Of a DNA stretch of 64,000 bases, positions 8,323 through 15,859 are shown piece after piece. The notes beneath the pieces were generated by a model. The model saw nothing but the letters and a program-made list of their open reading frames with translations, ran no database searches and had not been told where the DNA came from. The first letter of the stretch is position 1. Each line of letters opens with the position of its first letter. Origin of the DNA: Plantactinospora sp. BC1 (lineage in GTDB: Bacteria; Actinomycetota; Actinomycetes; Mycobacteriales; Micromonosporaceae); assembly GCF_003030345.1 (NCBI RefSeq), contig NZ_CP028158.1, positions 2,542,001-2,606,000 on the forward strand, in the 5' to 3' direction. The position numbers and the translations under genes were made by a program.

Positions 8323-9084
8323 ATGGCCAGCACGCTGTCCACGGAACTGAGTTCGCGGTTAGCCGGCAGGCTCCCGGCCCGCGCCGTCGGCGCCACCGTT
8401 CGGCTCGCCTATCCCCGGGTCGAACCAGAACTCGCCCGGCTCTCCTCTTACCTGCCGCGCGGCGGCACCGCCGTGGACGTCGGCGCCTGGTACGGGCCGT
8501 GGACGCGGGGGCTGCGGCGGCTGGCCGACCGGGTCGTGGCGGTGGAGCCGGCCGCCGAACTGGCCCGGTCGGTGGCCGCCGCCTACCCGGACGTGCGGGT
8601 CGTCGAGGCGGTCGCCTCCGACCGGTCCGGCACGGCGGAGCTGTTCGTTCCCGCCGGTGGTCCCGGCATCGGCACCTCGTCCGTGGAGCATGGCGACGGC
8701 CCGTCGGTCACGGTCGAACGGATCACGGTGGACGGCCTCGGCCTGACCGACGTGCGGTTCGTCAAGCTCGACGTCGAGGGCCACGAGTTGCCGGCGCTAC
8801 GCGGCGCCGAGCGCACCATCCGCCGGGATGGTCCGCTGCTGCTCATCGAACTCGAGGAACGGATCCAGCCGATCGAGCCGGTGCTGGCGCTGCTCGACGG
8901 ATGGGGCTACCAGCCGTACGTCATGCCGGACGACCGCTGGGTGCCGCTGGCCGACTTCGACCTGGTCGGGCACCAGCGGGCGGCGGTCCGCCGGGTGACG
9001 CAGAGTCTCGCCCGACGGATCATCGACCCACGGCCCCGCTACGTCAACATGGTCCTGTTTCGCCGGGCGGAGCCGAGCCGATGA
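8323..9084 (+). CDS. FkbM-family SAM-dependent methyltransferase
   Basis: A 253-residue protein. TAVDVGAWYGPWTRGL is SAM motif I, RVVAVEPAAELA motif II, and VRFVKLDVEGHELPALRGAER is the hallmark of FkbM methyltransferases, which O-methylate sugars or polyketides. It is divergent from the nucleotide-sugar operon and overlaps the next gene by ATGA, so sugar methylation of an envelope glycan is the likely role. The in-frame TTA leucine codon at 8359 is rare in high-GC actinomycetes. ATG 8323 is used; an upstream ATG at 8269 is possible but lacks a ribosome site. Confidence 0.82.
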   Translation: MASTLSTELSSRLAGRLPARAVGATVRLAYPRVEPELARLSSYLPRGGTAVDVGAWYGPWTRGLRRLADRVVAVEPAAELARSVAAAYPDVRVVEAVASDRSGTAELFVPAGGPGIGTSSVEHGDGPSVTVERITVDGLGLTDVRFVKLDVEGHELPALRGAERTIRRDGPLLLIELEERIQPIEPVLALLDGWGYQPYVMPDDRWVPLADFDLVGHQRAAVRRVTQSLARRIIDPRPRYVNMVLFRRAEPSR

Positions 9085-11012
9085 CGGAGCCGGGCAGCAC
9101 GGCCGCGTCGAGCGGTGCGACCGCGCCGAAGACCACCGTTGCCAAGGCCGTCGACCCGGTCCACCTCGCCGCCGTCGTGCTGATCACCGCGAGCGTGCTC
9201 TGGCGGGCTTCGATCACCACGCGCGGCTACCTCACCAGCGACGACTTTCCGATCATCGGTCAGGCCGACGCCGGTGGCCTGAGTCCGGAGCACCTCTTCG
9301 GGCTCTACAACAACCACTTCATGCCGGCCGCCCGGCTGCTCACCTGGGCAACCCACCGGCTGACCGAGTACGAGTACTGGCCGTACGCCACGCTCATGGT
9401 GATCGGTCAGGTGGCCGTCAGCATCGCCTTCTACCGACTGCTGCGCCTCCTGCTCCCGGCGGGCTGGGCGATGCTGCTGCCGCTCTGCCTGTTCGTGTTC
9501 AACCCGCTGACGCTGGAGGACAGCGCGTGGTGGGCGGTGGCGATCAACCTGCTGCCGATGCAGTTGGCCATGATCGTGGCCATCGGCGCCCAGGTGCGTT
9601 ACCTCCGTACCGGCCGGCCCCGCCACCTGGTCACGCTCGGCGCCTCGGTCGTCGTCGCCCTGCTCTTCTTCGAGAAGGCACTGCTGGTGGTCGCGGCGGT
9701 CTTCCTGTTGACGCTCTGCCTCTACGCACCGGGCGGGCCGCTGCGGGCGGTGCTGACGACGATTCGCCGCTGGTGGCCCGCCTGGCTGGTGCTCGGCGGG
9801 ATCTCGGTGGTGTACCTGGCCGGGTACCTGTCGATGTCGACCTCGACGCTGCGCGAGCCGGTCTCGGCGGCCGAGGTGAGCACGTTCCTTCAGCAGTTCT
9901 ACGGGCAGTCCCTCCCCACCGGCCTGGTGGGCGGCCCATGGACCTGGCTCGACGCCTCGGACGGTCCCGCCGTCGTCGCCCTGACCCCGACCGCCCAGGT
10001 GGTCTCGTGGGTGGTCGTGGCGGCGTTCGTCGGATGCACGCTGTGGCTGCGCCGCGCGGTGGCGGTCCGGGCGTGGACCCTGCTGCTGCTCTACTCCGCG
10101 CTGGGCGCCGGCCTGATCGGCGCCACCCGGCTCGGGTCCGGGTTCAGTGGTGTGGCCGGCCTGGTGCCGCGGTACTTCGGCGACGTGCTGCTGGTCGCCG
10201 CGCTCTGCGTCGGCGTGGCGCTCTGCGGCCTGCGCCGAACGGAGCCTGCCGAAGCCGTGCAGCCTGCCGAATCTACGCAGCCGGCCGAAGCCGTGCAGCC
10301 GGCCAGAGCCGTGCAGCCGGCCGAGGCCACCGAGCCGGCACCCATCCGCAGGCACCCGCAGGCATTCGCCACCGCGCTCGCTGTCGGCCTGGTCCTGCTG
10401 GTCGGCAGCAGCGTCTACAGCGGCGTCGACTTCGGCACCGACTGGCAGTCCAAGGCCGGGCGCGACTATCTCAACACGGCCCGCGCCGACCTGGCCGCCG
10501 CCGAGCCCGGAACCGTGTTCATGGACCAGCCGGTGCCCGAGATCGTCGTTCCCGGGTTGGCCCACCCGTGGAACCTTCAGTCGCGATTCTTCGCGCCGCT
10601 CGACGAAGAACCGGTCTTCGTCACCAAGGCCCGGAGGCTGTGGGTCTTCGACGCATCCGGCCGCATCCGCCCGGCCTGGGTCAAGGGGGTCAAGGCGGCA
10701 CCCGGGCCGGCGCCCGGCTGCGGCTACAAGGTCACGGGTGGCCAGCCGGCGCGGATTCCCCTGGCCGGCACGGTCGTCGACTACTGGCAGGCGGTGCGGA
10801 TCGCCTACCTCAGCGACCGGGACACCACCGCCATGTTCCAACTCGGCGACAGCGAGGTGGTGCCGTTCGAGGTACACCGCGGGCTCAACGCGATGTTCCT
10901 GCTCGTGTCGGGCGGCGGCAATGCCGTGCAGTTGACGGTGGCCGACCCGGCGGCCACGTTCTGCACCGACGAGATCGAGATCGGCGCGCTGGTGCCACAG
11001 CCGGTCGGGTAG
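9081..11012 (+). CDS. Polytopic membrane protein, possible GT-C-type glycosyltransferase
   Basis: A 643-residue protein with about 10 predicted membrane helices in residues 30-420 and a large C-terminal extracytoplasmic domain (about 450-643). Near the N-terminus TSDDFPIIGQAD and NNHFMPAARL resemble the acidic first loop of GT-C enzymes that use lipid-linked sugar donors, but I cannot assign a family firmly. Residues 389-418 are a hexapeptide (PAEAVQ) repeat encoded by five 18-bp units. The ATGA overlap with the FkbM gene and the 3-bp gap to the next gene show co-transcription with envelope glycan genes. Confidence 0.72.
   Translation: MTEPGSTAASSGATAPKTTVAKAVDPVHLAAVVLITASVLWRASITTRGYLTSDDFPIIGQADAGGLSPEHLFGLYNNHFMPAARLLTWATHRLTEYEYWPYATLMVIGQVAVSIAFYRLLRLLLPAGWAMLLPLCLFVFNPLTLEDSAWWAVAINLLPMQLAMIVAIGAQVRYLRTGRPRHLVTLGASVVVALLFFEKALLVVAAVFLLTLCLYAPGGPLRAVLTTIRRWWPAWLVLGGISVVYLAGYLSMSTSTLREPVSAAEVSTFLQQFYGQSLPTGLVGGPWTWLDASDGPAVVALTPTAQVVSWVVVAAFVGCTLWLRRAVAVRAWTLLLLYSALGAGLIGATRLGSGFSGVAGLVPRYFGDVLLVAALCVGVALCGLRRTEPAEAVQPAESTQPAEAVQPARAVQPAEATEPAPIRRHPQAFATALAVGLVLLVGSSVYSGVDFGTDWQSKAGRDYLNTARADLAAAEPGTVFMDQPVPEIVVPGLAHPWNLQSRFFAPLDEEPVFVTKARRLWVFDASGRIRPAWVKGVKAAPGPAPGCGYKVTGGQPARIPLAGTVVDYWQAVRIAYLSDRDTTAMFQLGDSEVVPFEVHRGLNAMFLLVSGGGNAVQLTVADPAATFCTDEIEIGALVPQPVG
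10245..10334 (+). repeat. Five tandem 18-bp units inside the membrane protein gene
   Basis: Five consecutive 18-bp units start at 10245, 10263, 10281, 10299 and 10317, encoding PAEAVQ, PAESTQ, PAEAVQ, PARAVQ and PAEATE. The DNA repeat keeps the reading frame and lies in a cytoplasmic or hinge loop between membrane helices. Copy number is probably variable between strains. Confidence 0.85.
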
Positions 11013-11015
11013 CCG

Positions 11016-12821
11016 GTGCGCCGCCGGCTGATCTCGCGCGCCGTGCCGCACGCCGTCGCGGCGGCGATCACCGCCGTGGTACTCGCCCCGCTGGCCCTGC
11101 CCGGCTACGTGCTGCGCTACGACATGGTCTTCGTACCGCACCAGCCGATGAGCTGGGAGATGGTCGCGCCGGCCGACGCCCTGCCGCGCGCCGTGCCGCT
11201 GGACGCGCTGGTGTCGGCCGCCAACCTCGTCGCGCCGGGCTGGTTGGTGCAGCGGGTCGCGCTGGTCGCGATCGTCTACCTGGCGGCGCTCGGGATGGCC
11301 CGGCTGATGCCGACCGGGCGGACGCTCACCCGAGTGGCCGGCGCGTTCGCCTACGCCTGGACGCCGTACCTCGCCGAGCGGCTGCTGCTCGGGCAGTGGG
11401 GCCTGCTGCTCGCGTACGCGGCCCTGCCCTGGCTGGTCGCAGCGGTTCGGGACGTACGCACCGGTCGGCCCGGCGGGCTGGCCCGCCTGGTGCTGGCGGC
11501 GGCGCCGGCCGCGGTGACCCCGACCGGCGGCGTGATCGCGCTGGGCACCGTGGCGGTGCTGCTGCCCGGTGGTTTCCCGGGCTGGCGCCGGGCCACCGCC
11601 GCCGCCCTCGGCGCTGTCGCCGCGCTCAACGCGCCCTGGCTCGTCGCGGCCGCGACGAGCGCCGCCGACGGCCGGTCTGACCCGGAGGGCGTCGCCGCGT
11701 TCGCCGCGCGGTCCGAGAACTGGGGCGGCTCGTGGACCGCGCTGGCCGGCACCGGCGGCATCTGGAACGCGCAGACGGTTCCCGTCAGCCGGGCCTCGCC
11801 GCTCGTGCCGGTCGCGACCCTGGTGCTGCTCGCGGTGGCCCTGCTCGGGTTGCGAGAACTGCGTCGGCGGTGGCCGGGCGGGGCCGGCCGGCTGGGGCTG
11901 CTCGCGGCCGGCGCGTTCCTGCTCGCCGCGGCGGGCACCGGGCCCGGCGCGCCAATCCTGGAACGGCTCGTCGGCACGGTTCCCGGCGCCGGGCTGCTGC
12001 GCGACGGCCAGAAGTTCCTGATCCCGTACGCGCTCCTGCTGGCGGTGGGAGTGGCCCTCGGCGCCGAGGTGCTGGCCGGCCGGCTGGCTCGCCGCCTCGA
12101 CGCCGCAGCGGGCCGGATCGTGCTGGTCGCGGCCGCGCTGCTGCCGGTGGCAATCCTGCCCGACCTGGCCTTCGGTGCCGCCGGGCAGCTCCGGCCGGTG
12201 ACCTACCCGGCCGACTGGGACGCGGTGGCGGCCCGGGTCGCCGACACCCCCGGCGAGGTGCTCTCGCTGCCGTTCGAGGGCTACCAGCGGTACGACTGGG
12301 CCCGCGGCATCGTGGTCCGCGACCCCGCGCCGCGCTACCTGGACGCGCCGGTACTGATGAACGACGCGCTGCGGGTCGGCGACGTGACGGTCGACGGCGA
12401 GAATCCCCGGGCGGCGCGGGTCCGGGCCGTTCTCGACGCCGACGGCCCGCTCGCCGGGCTGGGGATCCGGTGGGTGCTGATCCGGCGCGAACCCGGCGTC
12501 GAGTGGCCCGCGACGGCCCTCGCCGGCCTGCGTCCGGTGCACACCGGCCCGCACCTCGAGCTGTGGGAAAACCCGGCTGCCGTCCCGCCGCCGCCCGCCG
12601 CCGGACGCTGGCCCGTGGCCGCCGCGCACCTGCTCGCCGCGGCGGTCGTGGTTCTCGCTCTCCTGGCGCTACTGCTCAATCGGCGTAGATCGTGGTATGG
12701 TCCGCGCACTTGCGAACCCGGGGAGGTAGAGCCATGGCCAAGCTGGCCACGTTCGCCGTCGCTGCCGTCCTCGGCGCGGCACTGGGATTCATCAGCCTCC
12801 TCGCGACGGTCGGAGCGGTGA
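11016..12821 (+). CDS. Polytopic membrane protein resembling mycobacterial Rv0226c
   Basis: A 601-residue frame from GTG 11016, 3 bp after the preceding stop. It has about 12 hydrophobic helices with motifs such as FAYAWTPYLAERLLLGQWGLLLAYAALPWLVA split over residues 110-145, which I recall as typical of the Rv0226c-type integral membrane proteins of the mycobacterial arabinogalactan region. The later GAGLLRDGQKFLIPYALLLAVG and the extracytoplasmic C-terminal part also fit a GT-C-like architecture. The last ~45 residues after LLLNRRRS are read through the start of the next gene in another frame and look unlike protein, so the true end or a frameshift near 12690 should be checked. Confidence 0.72.
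   Translation: MRRRLISRAVPHAVAAAITAVVLAPLALPGYVLRYDMVFVPHQPMSWEMVAPADALPRAVPLDALVSAANLVAPGWLVQRVALVAIVYLAALGMARLMPTGRTLTRVAGAFAYAWTPYLAERLLLGQWGLLLAYAALPWLVAAVRDVRTGRPGGLARLVLAAAPAAVTPTGGVIALGTVAVLLPGGFPGWRRATAAALGAVAALNAPWLVAAATSAADGRSDPEGVAAFAARSENWGGSWTALAGTGGIWNAQTVPVSRASPLVPVATLVLLAVALLGLRELRRRWPGGAGRLGLLAAGAFLLAAAGTGPGAPILERLVGTVPGAGLLRDGQKFLIPYALLLAVGVALGAEVLAGRLARRLDAAAGRIVLVAAALLPVAILPDLAFGAAGQLRPVTYPADWDAVAARVADTPGEVLSLPFEGYQRYDWARGIVVRDPAPRYLDAPVLMNDALRVGDVTVDGENPRAARVRAVLDADGPLAGLGIRWVLIRREPGVEWPATALAGLRPVHTGPHLELWENPAAVPPPPAAGRWPVAAAHLLAAAVVVLALLALLLNRRRSWYGPRTCEPGEVEPWPSWPRSPSLPSSARHWDSSASSRRSER
12696..12701 (+). promoter_or_regulatory. Possible -10 box for the DUF2613 gene
   Basis: TATGGT lies 38 bp before the DUF2613 ATG, inside the 3' end of the preceding gene. 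No good -35 box is visible. It would allow separate transcription of the small protein. Confidence 0.3.
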
Positions 12822-12892
12822 GTCCGTCCGCCGACCACGTCGCCGAGGAGACCGCCGACACCGCTGTCAGCAACGTCTACGGCACCCGCTGA
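12734..12892 (+). CDS. DUF2613 small secreted/membrane protein
   Basis: A 52-residue protein with a GGGAGG ribosome site 8 bp before ATG 12734. One N-terminal hydrophobic helix (ATFAVAAVLGAALGFISLLA) is followed by a short polar tail (DHVAEETADTAVSNVYGTR), the standard DUF2613 layout. The mycobacterial member Rv0236A sits next to the arabinofuranosyltransferase gene aftD (Rv0236c), and an AftD-like gene is also close by here. Function is unknown. It overlaps the previous frame by 88 bp and the convergent GT4 gene by 16 bp. Confidence 0.85.
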   Translation: MAKLATFAVAAVLGAALGFISLLATVGAVSPSADHVAEETADTAVSNVYGTR

Positions 12893-14052
12893 TCCGCTAG
12901 CTCCGACGTGGCTGCCGGCAACTGCCCGGCAACCACCTCCGCGAATGCCGCCCCCGACACCGACCAGGTGAAGCGGCGCGCATAGGCCGCCGCCGCCGTG
13001 CCCATCTCCGCGCGCCGGTCCGGATCCAACAGCAACGCCCGGACCGCGTGAAAGAACTGGGCCTCGTCGTTCACCAGGATGCCGGTCTGCCCGTCGGCCA
13101 TCGCCTCGGCGACGCCGCCGGCGGCGCGGAACGCGACGGACGGAGTGCCCCGGGCGCCGGCCTCCACGATCGTCAGCCCCCAACCCTCCTTGAGCGACGG
13201 CAGCAGCGACACCCACGAGCGGCACAGCAGCTCGTGCTTCTGACCCTCGGGGACAAAGCCGGTGAACCGGACGCGCTCGGTGATGTCGAGGTCGGCGGCG
13301 AGCTGCCGCAGCGGCTCGTTCCACCAGCCCTGACCGGCCACCACCAGCTCCAGCCCTGGCAGCTCCGCCGCGAGCAGCGCGGTGGCGCGCAGCGCCAGCT
13401 CCACCCGCTTGTGCGGAACGAGCCGGCCGAGCACCACCAGGCTCGGGTGGGCGGTACGCGGCACCGGCGGGCCGACGACGTCCGGCGTTCCGTTGTGGAT
13501 GACCGCGACGCGGCCCGGGTCCACGCCGAGCCCGGCCAGTTCCCGGCGGGTCGACTCGGACACGGTGACGTACCGGCAGGTCCGGTAGACCCGTACCGCC
13601 AGCCGGGACTCGATCCACCAGCCGATCCGGGCCACCCGGGGGCCGAAGACCACCGGCCACTGCTCACGGTGCACGTGGTGGACCAGCACGATGACCGGGC
13701 GGCGGGCGTAGACCCGGCTGAGGAACGGCATGCCGTTGCACACGTCGACGATCACGTCCGGCCGGCCGAGCCGCCGCCGGGCGAGCGGGCCGATGCCGAT
13801 GGTGCCCGCCAGGTAGATCAGGGCCGCGTACAGGTAGACCGTGTGGCGGCCACCGCGGCGTAGGATGTGGGCCCCCTCGGCCATCGCCTCCAACGCGGGG
13901 CCGTTCTCGTGCGACTGGCAGAACAGGGTCACCCGGTAACCGCGCGCGGCCAGCTCGGCTGCGACCCGTTCGAGGAAGACCTCCGAACCGCCGCCCTCTG
14001 GATGGCGGGTGTCCCGCCAGCTCAGGAAGAGGACGTGCGGACCGGAGGTCAT
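12877..14052 (-). CDS. Family 4 glycosyltransferase (Rv0225-like)
   Basis: A 391-residue GT-B protein. The N-terminus HVLFLSWRDTRHPEGGGSE is the glycine-rich acceptor loop, VVLGRLVPHKRVELAL opens the C-terminal nucleotide-sugar domain, and KEGWGLTIVEAGARG supplies the E-x7-E motif of retaining GT4 enzymes. From memory the N-terminus, the VLVHHVHREQWPVVFG segment and the context match the mycobacterial Rv0225 type, encoded beside an Rv0226c-like and a DUF3068 gene as here. A role in envelope mannan/arabinan or glycolipid synthesis is inferred; donor and acceptor are unknown. Confidence 0.87.
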   Translation of the reverse strand: MTSGPHVLFLSWRDTRHPEGGGSEVFLERVAAELAARGYRVTLFCQSHENGPALEAMAEGAHILRRGGRHTVYLYAALIYLAGTIGIGPLARRRLGRPDVIVDVCNGMPFLSRVYARRPVIVLVHHVHREQWPVVFGPRVARIGWWIESRLAVRVYRTCRYVTVSESTRRELAGLGVDPGRVAVIHNGTPDVVGPPVPRTAHPSLVVLGRLVPHKRVELALRATALLAAELPGLELVVAGQGWWNEPLRQLAADLDITERVRFTGFVPEGQKHELLCRSWVSLLPSLKEGWGLTIVEAGARGTPSVAFRAAGGVAEAMADGQTGILVNDEAQFFHAVRALLLDPDRRAEMGTAAAAYARRFTWSVSGAAFAEVVAGQLPAATSELADQRVP

Positions 14053-14130
14053 GGCCTACTCATCCACCCCTACTAGCGAGTACGGTTCGCGGTTGGGTCA
14101 CACTAGGGCGCTCTGCAGACATCCGCAACG

Positions 14131-14140
14131 GTGACGTCAC
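14131..14140. promoter_or_regulatory. Perfect 10-bp palindrome in leader of VWA gene
   Basis: GTGACGTCAC is a perfect palindrome directly before the ribosome site (GAGGAGG) of the gene at 14153, in the divergent region with the GT4 gene. A short palindrome here could be an operator half or coincidence; no known regulator site is matched. Confidence 0.25.
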
Positions 14141-14152
14141 TGAGGAGGACGC

Positions 14153-15859
14153 GTGGCGAACGGCGGCCTGCGGACCCGGCCGGAGTTCTGGCCGGTCCTG
14201 CTCCTGAGCGGCGCGCTGGTCGCGGTGCTCGGCGGTTGGGGTGCGAGCACATATCTGGAGCGGACCCGGCAGGAACCGCCCTGCGCGAAACGGACCACCC
14301 TCCGGATCGCGGTGGCGCCGAGCGTCGAGCCGCCCGCCCGACAGGTCGCGCGCGACCTGGTCGCCCGGGAACGCTGCCTCGACGTCCTGGTGCAGCCACG
14401 CGAGTCCGCGGACGTGCTGCGCGACCTCACGACGCGGGCGGCCGACGCTGCCGTACCCGGCACACCGACGAACCCGCCGCCCAGCACGGCCACGGCGACG
14501 GCCACCGCTCCCCCCGACGCCTGGTTGCCGGAGTCGACCCTGTGGCTGCGCCGGGCGCGCGCCGCCGGGGCCTTCCAGGTGCCGGCAGAGGGCGTCTCCG
14601 TGGCGAGTACCCCGGTCGTGCTGTCGCTCGACGTGCGGTCCCACGCGCGGCTCAGCCGCGACCGTACCCTCGGCTGGGCCACGCTGGTCGCCGCCGAACG
14701 ACCACCGCTGCCCGTCGCGCTGCCCGACCCGACGGCCAGCCCGCTCGGCTTCGGCGCGCTGGTGGCCGTCCGGGCGCTCGCCGACACCGCCCAACCGTCC
14801 GCCGGCGCGGCGGCGATCATGCGTCGACTGGCGGCCCGTACCGTGCCGTTCCCCGGTGCGCACCCCGTGCCCACCGGCCCCGGTGCGGCCGAATCCGCTG
14901 TCGTCAGCACCGAGCAGGACGTCCTGCTGGCCGCCGTCGAGGGCGGCACGCGCCAGGTCGCCGTCTACCCGCCTCGGCCCGTGCCCGGCCCGGACTACCC
15001 GTACGCGATCCTCACCGCCGGTGCGGCCCGCGAGGGCGCCGCCGCCTTCCTGCGCGGGATGCTCGCCGCCGAGGGTGCGGCGGCGGTGACCGGCCACGGC
15101 CTGCGTACCCCGAGCGGCGGGCCGCCGGCCGGCATCACCGCAGGCAACGGGATCCGCACCGGGACGTACCCGCCGGTGCCCCTGCCCGCCGAGGCGGACG
15201 CGACCGCGCTGATCAACGCGTGGGGCGGGGTGCACATCAGCGCCCGGATGCTGGCGGTCCTGGACATCTCCGGTTCGATGGCCGCACGGTTGCCGGGTTC
15301 GGCGGAGACCCGGATCTCCGCCACGATCAAGGCCGCCCAGGACGGTGCTGAACTGCTTCTCGGCACCACCGAACTCGGCGTCTGGGAGTTCTCCACCAAC
15401 CTGGACGGCGAGCGTGACTACCGCGAGGTGATACCGGTGGGTCCGGTCGGCCCGCGCCGCGCGGAGATCGCGAAGGCGCTCGACCGGGTACGCGTCAAGC
15501 CGAACGGCGCGACCGGACTCTACGACACGACTCTCGCCGCGTACCGCGACGCGACCCGGAACTGGACCGCCGGGCGGATCAACATGGTGCTGGTCCTGAC
15601 CGACGGCAAGGACGACAACGCGAGCGGGATCAGCCGCGCCAAGCTGCTGGACGAGCTGGCCAGGTTGCGCGACAAGCGCCGTCCCCTGCCGATCCTGTTC
15701 ATCGGCGTCGGCCCGGAGATCGATCCGGACGAACTCCGACAGATCGCCCGCGCCACGGGTGGCCGGGTGGCACTGACCCCGCGACCGTCCGGCATCCAGC
15801 AGATCTTCTTCTCCGCGCTGGCCGAGTTCAGCTGCCTGCCGCCGAAGTGCCGCCGATGA
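14153..15859 (+). CDS. Membrane-anchored VWA-domain protein with substrate-binding-like region
   Basis: A 568-residue protein starting at GTG 14153 behind GAGGAGG. Residues 14-33 form one N-terminal membrane anchor. Residues 45-330 resemble an extracellular solute-binding-type domain (TTLRIAVAPSVEPPARQVA, GAAAFLRGML). Residues 365-560 are a von Willebrand A domain with a complete MIDAS: DISGS near 370, the Thr in GATGLYD and LTDGKDD. Such proteins bind partners extracellularly through a metal. An ATGA overlap couples it to the AftD-like gene, so it may organise or sense the arabinan machinery at the surface. Confidence 0.85.
   Translation: MANGGLRTRPEFWPVLLLSGALVAVLGGWGASTYLERTRQEPPCAKRTTLRIAVAPSVEPPARQVARDLVARERCLDVLVQPRESADVLRDLTTRAADAAVPGTPTNPPPSTATATATAPPDAWLPESTLWLRRARAAGAFQVPAEGVSVASTPVVLSLDVRSHARLSRDRTLGWATLVAAERPPLPVALPDPTASPLGFGALVAVRALADTAQPSAGAAAIMRRLAARTVPFPGAHPVPTGPGAAESAVVSTEQDVLLAAVEGGTRQVAVYPPRPVPGPDYPYAILTAGAAREGAAAFLRGMLAAEGAAAVTGHGLRTPSGGPPAGITAGNGIRTGTYPPVPLPAEADATALINAWGGVHISARMLAVLDISGSMAARLPGSAETRISATIKAAQDGAELLLGTTELGVWEFSTNLDGERDYREVIPVGPVGPRRAEIAKALDRVRVKPNGATGLYDTTLAAYRDATRNWTAGRINMVLVLTDGKDDNASGISRAKLLDELARLRDKRRPLPILFIGVGPEIDPDELRQIARATGGRVALTPRPSGIQQIFFSALAEFSCLPPKCRR

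Noticed and set aside
9039-12629. Long minus-strand open frame (about 1196 codons) opposite the membrane protein genes
   Set aside because: Its product is Arg/Gly/Gln-rich without domains, and it mirrors two genes with clear membrane helices and overlapping starts; a typical GC-rich shadow frame.
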